From Gammaproteobacteria bacterium UBA2965 (GTDB lineage Bacteria; Pseudomonadota; Gammaproteobacteria; Pseudomonadales; Azotimanducaceae), in assembly GCA_002348385.1 (NCBI GenBank), contig DEBD01000037.1, forward strand, positions 114,266 through 178,265: a stretch of DNA of 64,000 bases. Reading direction: 5' to 3'. Shown piece by piece: positions 25,789 through 34,626 of the stretch; the first letter of the stretch is position 1, and every line of letters starts with the position of its first letter. The translations under genes and the position numbers were made by a program. The notes beneath the pieces were generated by a model. That model had not been told where the DNA came from, searched no databases, and worked only from the letters and a program-made list of their open reading frames with translations.

Positions 25789-26619
25789 CTAGTCGAAGAA
25801 CGGAATCTTCACGCCAGCCTCTTTCATGGCGTCTGCACGCATCCGCTCGAACGAAGATGCATGCCCCACGTGCTGCAGGTTGAAGGCCGCCTGCTGGGCA
25901 GTCCAGAAACCTTGCGCATCCTGGGTCTGGTTGCAGGCCATCTTTGCCAGCTTCAGCGAGTAGCTGGGCCGCTGACCAATCTTCTGCGCCAGCTCAAGCG
26001 TGAAGTCGCCCAGTTCGTCCTTCGGCACGACGTGATTCACCATGCCCAGGTTATAGGCCTCCTGAGCGCTGACCGGGTCACCGGTGAACAGCATCTCTTT
26101 CGCTTTGCGCAGGCCCAGTTCCCAGGGATGGGCGAACCACTCCACACCGTTCACGCCAAAGTTGACGGTCAGATCGATGAACGAAGCCTCTTCGCTGGCG
26201 ACGATGAGATCGCACACCCACATGAGCATGAGCCCGCCGGCAATGGTCTTGCCATGCACCTGCGCGATAGTGGGCTTGGGTAGCGTCTGCCAGCGACGGC
26301 ACATGTTGAGATACACCTCTTCTTCGTACGCCATTAAGCCTTCCGAGCCCGGCTTGCCGATGCCGCCGGAAATGCCAACGCGCTCCGGCACGTAGTCGTC
26401 AGAGCCGGGCTTCATATCATGGCCAGACGAGAAGTGCGGCCCCTCGCCCGACAGAATGATGACCTTCACGTCATCGTCGAAAGCCGCGGCGGTGAACGCA
26501 TCGTTCAACTCATAGGTCATGCGCTGATTCTGCGCGTTACGCGCCTCCGGACGATTCAGCTTGATGTGGGCCACTCCGCCTTCAAGCACCTCATATGCGA
26601 CCGTTTGGTAATCCGTCAT
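25789..26619 (-). CDS. enoyl-CoA hydratase/isomerase family protein
   Basis: 276 aa crotonase fold. IKLNRPEARNAQNQRMTYEL, IILSGEGPHFSSGHDMKPG (oxyanion hole) and QVHGKTIAGGLMLMWVCDLI are typical. Follows the CoA ligase by 9 bp in the same operon, so it hydrates or isomerises an enoyl-CoA made from that ligase's product. Confidence 0.9.
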   Translation of the reverse strand: MTDYQTVAYEVLEGGVAHIKLNRPEARNAQNQRMTYELNDAFTAAAFDDDVKVIILSGEGPHFSSGHDMKPGSDDYVPERVGISGGIGKPGSEGLMAYEEEVYLNMCRRWQTLPKPTIAQVHGKTIAGGLMLMWVCDLIVASEEASFIDLTVNFGVNGVEWFAHPWELGLRKAKEMLFTGDPVSAQEAYNLGMVNHVVPKDELGDFTLELAQKIGQRPSYSLKLAKMACNQTQDAQGFWTAQQAAFNLQHVGHASSFERMRADAMKEAGVKIPFFD

Positions 26620-26628
26620 CGATATCCC

Positions 26629-28173
26629 CTAGCCTATGCTGCGATCTGTGGGCCAGTATGGCGCCCGCAGCTTACGTTTGTTGATCTTGCCCATGGTATT
26701 ACGGCCGATATCGGCCACGAAATCGTATGAACGCGGGCACTTATAGCCAGCGAGATGCTCGCGGCAGAACGCATCCAGATCGGCTGCATCCGGCGCTGTA
26801 GCCCCTTCTGCCAGCACGATCAGCGCTTTCAGCTCCTCGCCCATTTCCTTATTCGGCACGCCGATCACCGCACAATCCGCAATAGCGTCATGGGTCACCA
26901 GCACCTGCTCGGTTTCCGCCGGATAGATATTCACCCCGCCGGACACAACCATGTCGGAGCTGCGGTCGGTAATGAACAGATAGCCGTCGTCGTCCAGATA
27001 GCCGATCTCTCCCAAGGTAAACACGCCCGGCTGCAGGTGCGCGGCCTCAGTCTTGTCGGGAGCGTTGTGATAGATGATTCCGCGCCCTGTAGTGTCGCGG
27101 AAATAGATCTGCCCTTCCTCGCCGGCGGCCAACCGGTTGCCGTCTTCGTCGAGAATGAGGCATTCGAACGGTGGTAAGGTCTTGCCGACCGAGCCCGGGT
27201 GCTCGAGCCATTCCTCCGAACCGATGGCATTGGTGCTGCCGGCCTCGGTGGCGCCATAGGCTTCAAACAGCACCGGACCAATCCACTCGATCATCGCGCG
27301 TTTGACTTCCACCGGACAGGCGGCGCCCGTATGGCTCACCATCAGCAGGCTGGAAACGTCGTACTTGGCTCGAACGTCTTCCGGCAGTGCCAGCAGGCGT
27401 TGGAAATGAGTGGGCACCATGAGGGTGTTGGTAACGCCGTGCTGCTCGATGGCGCGCAACACGTTCTCGGCATTGAACCGCCCCAGAATCACCAGGGTCT
27501 GGCCCGCGGTCACAGCCCGCACGCTGCCCAGCGGCCCAGTGTGGTACAACGGACTCACTACCAGCGAGACGCCGCCGGCGGCAAACCGGGCGTTCTGACC
27601 GACAATCTCGAAGTGCTCCGCCACGGTTACCCCACCGGCAAACATGGTGGGCGGGGTTTCGGTACCTTTGGGGCGGCCCGTGGTGCCCGACGTGTAATGC
27701 AGAAACGGCTTGGGGGCCATGTCTGAGGGTGGGTCCGTATCTTCTCCGCGCTCGAGGAAAGCCTCCCAGGACAAGACCCCCGAATCGTCCGGGCAGCGCC
27801 AACCAACCACCAGGCCAACACCCGCAGCGCGAGCAGCCTCCAGCCCCACCTCGGCAGTTTCCGGCCCCACCAGCACCATGCCGGACTGGGAATCTTCGAG
27901 AATGTACTGAACCTCTTCGGCCGTGAGGTGGAAATTCACCGGCACCGTGGAAATACCGGCCAGAATCCCCGAGAGGTGGCCCAGCACGGTTTCCGCCGCG
28001 TTTTCCGCAAAAACGGCGATACGCTGGCCCTCGCCAAGGCCCGCCCCCAACAGCGCATTGGTGGCGCGATTGAGCGTGGAGTCCAATTCGGCCCAGGTGA
28101 TTACCACCCGTTCGTCCCCAAGGGCGGTCTCATTCGGAGTCTCGGCTGCCCTTTGTGCCGTGGCTATGGTCAT
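26629..28173 (-). CDS. AMP-dependent acyl-CoA synthetase/ligase
   Basis: 514 aa ANL-superfamily enzyme. The phosphate-binding loop is YTSGTTGRPKGTE; the AYGATEAGSTNA motif and the C-terminal GEIGYLDDDGYLFITDRSSD and MGKINKRKL (catalytic Lys) follow. Activates a carboxylic acid as its CoA thioester; the acid is unknown. Divergent from the GST selenoprotein gene over a 129-bp region. Confidence 0.92.
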   Translation of the reverse strand: MTIATAQRAAETPNETALGDERVVITWAELDSTLNRATNALLGAGLGEGQRIAVFAENAAETVLGHLSGILAGISTVPVNFHLTAEEVQYILEDSQSGMVLVGPETAEVGLEAARAAGVGLVVGWRCPDDSGVLSWEAFLERGEDTDPPSDMAPKPFLHYTSGTTGRPKGTETPPTMFAGGVTVAEHFEIVGQNARFAAGGVSLVVSPLYHTGPLGSVRAVTAGQTLVILGRFNAENVLRAIEQHGVTNTLMVPTHFQRLLALPEDVRAKYDVSSLLMVSHTGAACPVEVKRAMIEWIGPVLFEAYGATEAGSTNAIGSEEWLEHPGSVGKTLPPFECLILDEDGNRLAAGEEGQIYFRDTTGRGIIYHNAPDKTEAAHLQPGVFTLGEIGYLDDDGYLFITDRSSDMVVSGGVNIYPAETEQVLVTHDAIADCAVIGVPNKEMGEELKALIVLAEGATAPDAADLDAFCREHLAGYKCPRSYDFVADIGRNTMGKINKRKLRAPYWPTDRSIG

Positions 28174-28257
28174 GGCGTTGTCCTTCTTTCAGCGCAACCG
28201 CACAACCTGCCACATGTTCGCGCCGACCACAATTCCCACACCAGCCGCCTGGCCTGT

Positions 28258-28271
28258 CCCGAGACATCGGG
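28258..28271. promoter_or_regulatory. short hairpin upstream of the GST operon
   Basis: CCCGA-GACA-TCGGG, a 5-bp perfect inverted repeat 32 nt upstream of the GST ATG, in the divergent region between the ligase and GST operons. Weak candidate operator; may be chance. Confidence 0.25.
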
Positions 28272-28302
28272 GTAGTCTTGATCTGAGCGTCGGAGGAAGA
28301 AC

Positions 28303-28998
28303 ATGTCAGCCACAACCAAGTACCAATTAACAAGCGCCTATACGTGACCGTGGGTGCAGCGCGCCGTGATCGTAATGCGCGCCAAAGACGTCGATTTTGA
28401 AGTGACCTACATCAATCTGCGCGACAAGCCGGGTTGGTTCCTGAAGATCTCCCCCCACGGCAAGGTGCCCGTGCTCCAGGTCGATGGCGAGCCCCTGTTC
28501 GAGTCCAACGCTATCGCCGAGTACCTAGATGAGGCGGTGGAACCGCGGCTCCATCCGGTAGACCCGGTCAAACGCGCGCGCAACCGGGCCTGGACTGACT
28601 TTGTGCCCACATTCGCGGGCGCTCTGATGGGCCTGTACTACGGCCGAACGAAAGAAAACGCCGAAGACCGCACCAAGGCTGCGCGCCAGAGGCTCAATCG
28701 CCTCGAGGAAGCCATCGCCAACGAGCGGGGTAACGATGGGCCCTATTTCAACGGCCCGCAGCTTTGCCTGGTAGACGCGGCCTACGCTCCGTTTCTGCAG
28801 CGCTTTCTGATCGTGGAGCAGTGGCTGCAAAGCGGCGTGCTCGACGACTATCCGCTGGTGAATGCCTGGGCCCATGCCCTAGTGGAAAGCGACGTCGTGA
28901 CGGGCTCTGTACCCGACAACTTCATGGAGGAGTTTGAAGGCAACATCCGCAGCATGGCGCCAGAAATCGCGGCGCGGATGGACCGCAAAAGCGCCTAA
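28303..28998 (+). CDS. glutathione S-transferase selenoprotein, in-frame TGA = Sec15
   Basis: 231 aa if TGA 28345-28347 is selenocysteine. Frame is continuous: MSATTKYQLTSAYT-U15-PWVQRAVIVMRAKDVDFEV. Omega-like GSTs have Cys in the SxxCPxxQR position, the catalytic thiol, so U15 replaces it. Rest of the fold: ISPHGKVPVLQVDGEPLFES (glutathione site with the cis-Pro), then an all-helical C-terminal domain. ATG 28303 has GGAGGAAG 6-8 nt before it, far better than any start after the TGA (GTG 28354 has no ribosome binding site). It heads an operon with an aldo/keto reductase (3 bp) and a P450. Alternative: nonsense mutation. Confidence 0.82.
28359..28382 (+). promoter_or_regulatory. bacterial SECIS-like hairpin in the GST gene
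   Basis: GCGCGC (28359-28364), 12-nt loop CGTGATCGTAAT (28365-28376), GCGCGC (28377-28382): 6 perfect pairs. The stem starts 12 nt after the TGA and the loop starts 18 nt after it; the loop has G at position 2. It fits the recalled bSECIS pattern; folding energy not computed. Confidence 0.55.
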
Positions 28999-29001
28999 AC
29001 G

Positions 29002-29958
29002 ATGCAGTTCACCACTCTGGGCCGCACCGGCCTTCGCGTCAGTGTGGCCGGATTGGGCTGCGGCGGCCACAGCCGCCTGGGGCAGTCCTACGGCAACAGC
29101 ACGGCCGACAGTGTAGCCGTGGTGTCTGCGGCGCTGGACGCCGGTATCAACTTCATCGACACCGCAGCCGCCTACCGCACAGAGCAGATCGTGGGAGAGG
29201 CACTGCAGGGTCGGCGTGAATCCGTGGTCATCTCCACGAAATCCGGCGTGCAGAAGCAGGATCGGGGTACGCGCGAGATGCGGCCCATTGCGCCCGCAGA
29301 GCTGCACAAACGCTTAGACGACAGCCTGTCGCGACTGCGCACTGACTACGTAGACGTATACAACCTGCACGGCGTAGTGGAATCGGAACTCGACTACGCC
29401 CACAACGAACTGCTGCCTGTGCTACAGGCACAGCAGCAACAGGGCAAGATCCGCTTCCTGGGCATCACCGAGCGGTTCATTGCAGACACGGGGCACGCCA
29501 TGCTGCAGCAAGCGCTGCAAAGCGATGTGTGGGATGTGGTGATGGTGGGATTCAATCTGCTGAACCCTTCTGCTCGAGAACGCGTGCTCAACCGCACCCA
29601 GGCTCAAAACGTGGGGGTTCAGGATATGTTCGCCGTGCGGCGTGCCTTGAGCGACCCTGAAGCGCTGGTCGAAGAAATCCAGATTGCCGTCGCAACCGGA
29701 CAGGTGGACGCTGACGCGGTAGACCTCAAAGACCCCCTGGGAAGCATTCTCGAGCAATCCGGGGCAGCATCCGTCGTGGAGCTTGCCTACCGCTTCTGCC
29801 GCCACGAACCCGGCGTGCAAGTGGTGCTCACCGGCACCGGCAAGATTGAGCACCTGCTGCACAACGTGGACGCTATCAATGGGCCGCCGTTACCAGATCA
29901 GACTCAGTGCGACCTGGCAGACCTGTTTGGTCGCGTAGACTGCCTGTCGGGAAACTAG
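29002..29958 (+). CDS. aldo/keto reductase
   Basis: 318 aa AKR. TTLGRTGLRVSVAGLGCGG start, INFIDTAAAY (Asp and Tyr of the active site), VISTKSGV (Lys) and VYNLHGVVESEL (His) are all present. ATG follows the GST stop by 3 bp, so the two are likely co-translated. Reduces an aldehyde or ketone; substrate unknown. Confidence 0.88.
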   Translation: MQFTTLGRTGLRVSVAGLGCGGHSRLGQSYGNSTADSVAVVSAALDAGINFIDTAAAYRTEQIVGEALQGRRESVVISTKSGVQKQDRGTREMRPIAPAELHKRLDDSLSRLRTDYVDVYNLHGVVESELDYAHNELLPVLQAQQQQGKIRFLGITERFIADTGHAMLQQALQSDVWDVVMVGFNLLNPSARERVLNRTQAQNVGVQDMFAVRRALSDPEALVEEIQIAVATGQVDADAVDLKDPLGSILEQSGAASVVELAYRFCRHEPGVQVVLTGTGKIEHLLHNVDAINGPPLPDQTQCDLADLFGRVDCLSGN

Positions 29959-30039
29959 TAGAACGAGCGCGTCCGACCCTAAAAATTGCCAACATGACCT
30001 ACGCCTGTTACGTTGGAGCGATTGCGGAGGGAGCAACTC

Positions 30040-31305
30040 ATGAGCGCAGAAACGCTAGCCGCTGGCCAATCCCCCAGCGATTTCAGCTACGTGGATCCGG
30101 ATGTCAACAGCAACCCCTGGGCATTTTTCGAATCCGTCCAGCGCGAGTGCCCCGTCTACCAGATCCCCGAGACCGGCACCTTTATCGTTACCAAGTATGA
30201 AGATCTCAGACACGTACTCCGAAACCATGAAATCTTCTCATCAACTGTGACGGCGAGCGCAACGGGAGGCGATCAGGATATCGGCCAGAAGATTATCCGG
30301 GAGGGCGGCGGCTGGGCCCCGGTCTCGACCCTGCAGCGCACGGATCCGCCTGTTCACGGTCGCTATCGCAAGCTGTTGGATCGCGTATTCACCATCAAGC
30401 GCGTGCGGGAGATGACGCCCTACATCGATCAGGTATCCAACGATCTCATCGACAGCTGGATCGATGCCGGAGAGTGCGAGTTCAACAACGATTTTGCGAT
30501 GCCAATGCCGGGCATCATCATCGCCGAGCAGCTCGGGCTGGGCCGGGATGAGGTAGCGCGCTTCAAGCGTTGGGCCGACGCCATGCTGGGGGTGGGCTCG
30601 TCGGGAATGCCTACCGAAGACGACATCCGCGCCAATGCGGAAACGGAACTGGAGGCGCAACTGTATCTGGCGGAGGTTTTCGAGGACCGGCGCCAAAACC
30701 CCAAAGACGACCTGATGTCCGCTTTGGTGCACGCACACGGTGACGACGAAGAACCGCTGACCATGCAGGAACTTCAGAGCCTGATGCACCAACTCATTAC
30801 GGGCGGCTTCGAGACCACCCAAAGCGCCATCGACCACGGCATGTGGACCCTGGTGCGATTTCCGGAACTGGTTACCCGCCTGCGCGAAAACGATGCGCTG
30901 ATCAAGCCGTTCATCGAAGAGGTTTTGCGCTGGGAGAGCCCGGTGCAGTTTCTCGCACGCAGGACCACACAGGATGTGGAGCTGTCAGGCACGCTGATTC
31001 CCGAGAATTCCATGGTGATGGTCGGCTACGCGCCGGCCAATCGCGATGCGGACAAGTTCGCCTGCCCTCATCAATTCGACATGGAGCGCAAGAACGTGGG
31101 CGCCCACCTGGCCTTCGGCAGTGGCGCCCATTTCTGCGTGGGTGCCTTACTGGCCCGACAGGAAATGATCTCCGCGTTCCGGTTGCTGGTATCCCGCCTG
31201 GACAACATCCAGCTGAGCCGCCCGCTGCCAACGCCGGTGCATCACTTCAGCATGTTCTTCCAACCCATGCACGACTTCCATATCGCTTTCGATCGGGCGT
31301 CGTAA
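30040..31305 (+). CDS. cytochrome P450
   Basis: 421 aa bacterial P450. Heme-ligating Cys366 is in AFGSGAHFCVGALLARQ; the I-helix has ITGGFETTQSA and the K-helix EVLR (ExxR). ATG has GGAGGGAG 6 nt upstream. No ferredoxin or ferredoxin reductase is next to it. Third gene of the GST-AKR-P450 run, so it probably hydroxylates the substrate that the AKR and GST also process. Confidence 0.93.
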   Translation: MSAETLAAGQSPSDFSYVDPDVNSNPWAFFESVQRECPVYQIPETGTFIVTKYEDLRHVLRNHEIFSSTVTASATGGDQDIGQKIIREGGGWAPVSTLQRTDPPVHGRYRKLLDRVFTIKRVREMTPYIDQVSNDLIDSWIDAGECEFNNDFAMPMPGIIIAEQLGLGRDEVARFKRWADAMLGVGSSGMPTEDDIRANAETELEAQLYLAEVFEDRRQNPKDDLMSALVHAHGDDEEPLTMQELQSLMHQLITGGFETTQSAIDHGMWTLVRFPELVTRLRENDALIKPFIEEVLRWESPVQFLARRTTQDVELSGTLIPENSMVMVGYAPANRDADKFACPHQFDMERKNVGAHLAFGSGAHFCVGALLARQEMISAFRLLVSRLDNIQLSRPLPTPVHHFSMFFQPMHDFHIAFDRAS

Positions 31306-31332
31306 TACGCCGCTCGCCCCGGTGGCGTGAGA

Positions 31333-32334
31333 TCACACCGACTTCAAGCGGGGAGCCACCTCGGTAAACAGGCGTTCCAGGCTAGGCGCCATCTGCTCCG
31401 CCCGGAGCCCGGGCGGCACGGCCATAGTAACGATATCTGTTATTCCGAACTCGGCGATGAAAGTGCGCAGCTGCGCCACGCAGCTGTCTACGTCGCCCAC
31501 CACCCAGGTCTGAGGTACGGGATCGCCATCGCCAAACCCCTCACCGCTCTCATCAAAAAACCGCTGATACAGCCGCATGCGGTACCGCTCTGCCGCACGC
31601 ACCACGGGCCAGTCTGCCTCCTTGTCATCGGTAACTAGAACGCTCCGGATGATTCCCACGCGGTGATCAGACGGCGTACGACCCTGAGCACGCACCGCCG
31701 CCACCCATGGATCGAACGACTTGGCCCTCGCCCCCTGAGGAAGAAAGTGTGTACCGTAGCCGGCAGCCCGCAGCGCACCCGGTTCTGACATGGCCGCTAT
31801 CCACAAGGGCGGTCCGCCCTCCTGGACGTAGCTGGGCGTGATCTGCACGTCCTCCAATTGGTAGCGCTTACCCTGATAACTGAATCGCTCACCGGTAAAA
31901 CAATGCTGAAGCACCTCAATACCCTCGTTCATGAGGGACACACGCCGGCTTGCCGGTAGGCCGAAGCCCCGGAACTCGTGGGGCGCATAGCCCATCCCCA
32001 CGCCCAGCTCCACGCGCCCGCCCGAGAGGTTATCGAGCACGGCCAGATCCTCCGCCAGGCGTACCGGGTGATTGAACGGCATCAGACAGATGTCGGTGCC
32101 AAAGCGCACCCGTTCGGTCACCGCGGCCATGGCACCAGCCACTGGCACCCAGCTCGGCAGGTAAGCGTCTTCCACAAAGTGATGCTCAGTAAACCAGACC
32201 AGGTCGGCTCCGATGGCATCTAACCAGCGAACCTGCTCCAGCACCTCATCGTACAACTGCCGGTGGCTCACGCCGGAGTCCGGAGGGTTACGAAAGTCGT
32301 AACACACTCCCATTCGAAGCTCATGCCCATTCAC
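31333..32334 (-). CDS. LLM-class flavin-dependent oxidoreductase
   Basis: 333 aa luciferase-like monooxygenase. MGVCYDFRNP start, FTEHHFVEDAYLPSW and AEDLAVLDNLSGGRVELGVG are typical. The start is GTG at 32334 with GGAG 8 nt upstream. Converges with the P450 gene; the stops are ~28 bp apart. May be monooxygenase for a ring or sulfur substrate; unknown. Confidence 0.85.
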   Translation of the reverse strand: MNGHELRMGVCYDFRNPPDSGVSHRQLYDEVLEQVRWLDAIGADLVWFTEHHFVEDAYLPSWVPVAGAMAAVTERVRFGTDICLMPFNHPVRLAEDLAVLDNLSGGRVELGVGMGYAPHEFRGFGLPASRRVSLMNEGIEVLQHCFTGERFSYQGKRYQLEDVQITPSYVQEGGPPLWIAAMSEPGALRAAGYGTHFLPQGARAKSFDPWVAAVRAQGRTPSDHRVGIIRSVLVTDDKEADWPVVRAAERYRMRLYQRFFDESGEGFGDGDPVPQTWVVGDVDSCVAQLRTFIAEFGITDIVTMAVPPGLRAEQMAPSLERLFTEVAPRLKSV

Positions 32335-32379
32335 ACAACCACTCCTTAGCCACTCACCGCTTCGAGTTTATTCCGTCAG

Positions 32380-32407
32380 TTGACTCAAAAAAAATGATCT
32401 ATATTGT
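32380..32407 (+). promoter_or_regulatory. candidate sigma70 promoter of the Rieske gene at 32491
   Basis: TTGACT at 32380-32385 and TATTGT at 32402-32407, with 16 nt between them, in a short A/T-rich stretch that stands out in a GC-rich window. It lies ~85 nt before the ATG. Confidence 0.45.
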
Positions 32408-32490
32408 TTTTCTGCCGATCCAATCCGTGCATCAACACGGCAAGGCGGCGCCTAAGTAAAGCACTGTCTAAAACTTGAGAGGGACAGGAC

Positions 32491-33918
32491 ATGGCCAAGA
32501 TCGAGCGCGACCTGCTGGAGTGGCCCGAGCGCACCGAGAGGTCGTTTCCAACACCCGCGTTTATTCCGCGGGTGGGCAACGTTGACCTCGGCCTAGATCG
32601 GCTAGACGGCGAGCGCTACTACTCGCCAGAGTTCATGCAGGCCGAGTGGGACAAGGTGTGGACGAAAACCTGGCAGCTGGCGGCGCGCGTCGACGAGTTC
32701 TCCGAACCCGGCGCTTTCTACGTGCACGAACTCGGAAAGGAGTCGTTCCTCTTCGTCAGAGGCGACGACGACGAGATTCGCGGCTTCTACAATTTGTGCC
32801 AGCACAGGGGCAACGTGCTGTGCCAGGCCGATACCGGGGTGCTCGACACCTTTACTTGCCCTTTCCACGGCTGGCAGTGGAACAACGATGGAACACTCAA
32901 ACGCGCGGCAGGAGCCGAACTGTTCCGCCAGTTCGACAACGGCATTCCCACCGAAGAGCTTGGCTTGCCGGCGGTGAAAGTGGACACCTGGGGCGGCTGG
33001 TTGTGGTTCAACATGGACCTGGAAGCAATTCCGGTAAAGGACTACCTTGGAGAAGCGGGTCGACAGCTCGAAGTGTACGGGTTTGAGGGCTGGCACCTGA
33101 TCAACTACCAGACGTTCGAGTGGAACGGCAACTGGAAGCACGCGTGGGATGCGTTCAACGAGAGCTATCACTTCGCGGAACTGCACCCGGACATGATTGA
33201 ATTCGGCGAAGGGCACGACATTCCAATCGAACTGCTCGGCATCCACTCAAGGATGCTCAACTTCAATCGTACGGTGAGCCAGGTTGTCGAAGATCGGGAC
33301 ACCATGACGGACCTGCGCGCACACATGATGCTCAGAGCTCAAGAAGGCTGGCGGGACAAAGAGACCGCTTCTTTCAGCGGCAAGGCAAAAGACGTGCACC
33401 TCGAGGAAATTCGCCACCGTCGCTCCATCGAAGAAGACACCTACCTGCCTTACAAGCAGATGAATGACGAGCAATTGGTGCACCAGTACCACTACAGCTT
33501 CTTTCCCGGTGCCACGATGACACAGACCCCGGAAGGGGGCGCAGTCTTTCGCTACCGACCGCACGCTACCGACCCGAACATTTGCTACTACGACTTCTTC
33601 ATCCTGGCCCACCTTCCGCCCGGCATACCAAAGATAGAAAGGCCCCCACACCGCGTGCATCGTCACGTGGATGGCATCGACTATGCCGCGGCATTCGGAA
33701 ACACCTTCGACCCGATCCTGGCCAACGTGCTGCGACAGGACGGCTCCAACATGACTACCATGCAGGCAGGCGTTAAGTCGGATGCCTTCAAGGGTATGAT
33801 CCTTTGCGATCAGGAGCTGCGGATCCGGCACTTTCACATGATGATCGACGAGTTCATCGCCGGCAGCATAACCACCGACAGCCTGCCGCCCGGTGATGCA
33901 TATCTGCTAAAGGACTGA
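32491..33918 (+). CDS. Rieske oxygenase, alpha subunit
   Basis: 475 aa. Rieske ligands are Cys103/His105 (CQHRG) and Cys123/His126 (CPFH). The catalytic iron site lies at AFNESYHFAELHPDM. GAGAGGGACAGG precedes the ATG. It has its own promoter-like sequence, and a GST gene follows 61 bp later. No reductase, ferredoxin or beta subunit is next to it. Confidence 0.92.
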   Translation: MAKIERDLLEWPERTERSFPTPAFIPRVGNVDLGLDRLDGERYYSPEFMQAEWDKVWTKTWQLAARVDEFSEPGAFYVHELGKESFLFVRGDDDEIRGFYNLCQHRGNVLCQADTGVLDTFTCPFHGWQWNNDGTLKRAAGAELFRQFDNGIPTEELGLPAVKVDTWGGWLWFNMDLEAIPVKDYLGEAGRQLEVYGFEGWHLINYQTFEWNGNWKHAWDAFNESYHFAELHPDMIEFGEGHDIPIELLGIHSRMLNFNRTVSQVVEDRDTMTDLRAHMMLRAQEGWRDKETASFSGKAKDVHLEEIRHRRSIEEDTYLPYKQMNDEQLVHQYHYSFFPGATMTQTPEGGAVFRYRPHATDPNICYYDFFILAHLPPGIPKIERPPHRVHRHVDGIDYAAAFGNTFDPILANVLRQDGSNMTTMQAGVKSDAFKGMILCDQELRIRHFHMMIDEFIAGSITTDSLPPGDAYLLKD

Positions 33919-33979
33919 TACCCAGACGCGGTCAATGAAGGTCGCGTGGAACCATCAATAAAATAACAAAGGGAACCAC

Positions 33980-34591
33980 ATGGCTAACACAACACTCTAC
34001 GGCGTATCGGGATCGCGAGCGATCCGTTCCATTTGGGCCATCGAAGAGGTCGGCATTGAGTACGAGCACGTGCCAGTGCACTTTCGAAACGCTTCCACGG
34101 ATATCGACTACCTGAAGGTCAATCCCAACGGCCGTATCCCGGCCTTGGTGGATGGCGACCTGGTGCTGTGCGAATCCATGGCCATCAACCTGTATCTGGC
34201 CAAGACCTATGGAGGCGATCTGTATCCAGACAATCCAGCCGATGAAGCCCAGACCATTCAGTGGAGCGTATGGGCCATCAGCGAGATCGAGCCCGTGCAG
34301 ATGCGCGCGGTGATTCACAAGTTCTTCGTTCCCGCCGATCAGCAGGACCCGGCCGTGATCGAGGAGGCAGCCAAGGATCTGCAGCGCCCGCTCAAAGTGC
34401 TGGACGCCCACTTGGCGGAGCGCCAGTATCTATTGGGTGATCGTTTCACCATCGCCGACCTGAATCTGTCCGGCGTCATGCTGCTGCTGAACATGGTTGG
34501 TCAGGACTACTCTGAGCACACGCAGGTGAAGCGCTGGGCCGACGCATGCTACGCCCGCCCATCCCTGGCGGCGGCCCAGGCGAAAGATTAG
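33980..34591 (+). CDS. glutathione S-transferase
   Basis: 203 aa. The N-terminal thioredoxin-like half (TTLYGVSGSRAIRS; NGRIPALVDGDLVLCESMAI) has Ser rather than Cys or Sec at the position corresponding to the active-site residue, and the second half is the helical domain. AAAGGGAACCAC precedes the ATG. Follows a Rieske gene, so may detoxify or open a reactive oxygenase product. Confidence 0.88.
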   Translation: MANTTLYGVSGSRAIRSIWAIEEVGIEYEHVPVHFRNASTDIDYLKVNPNGRIPALVDGDLVLCESMAINLYLAKTYGGDLYPDNPADEAQTIQWSVWAISEIEPVQMRAVIHKFFVPADQQDPAVIEEAAKDLQRPLKVLDAHLAERQYLLGDRFTIADLNLSGVMLLLNMVGQDYSEHTQVKRWADACYARPSLAAAQAKD

Positions 34592-34599
34592 ATAGTGCT

Positions 34600-34626
34600 G
34601 GCTAGCGGGACATCCTGCGGCTAGCC
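34600..34626. terminator. possible bidirectional terminator
   Basis: GGCTAGC (34600-34606) and GCTAGCC (34620-34626), a perfect 7-bp stem with a 13-nt loop between convergent GST (+) and transporter (-) genes; its right arm overlaps the transporter stop. No T-tract, so it would be Rho-independent only with doubt. Confidence 0.4.

Noticed and set aside
31310..31328. ACGCC...GGCGT repeat after the P450 gene
   Set aside because: Five-bp stem with a long loop and no T-tract.
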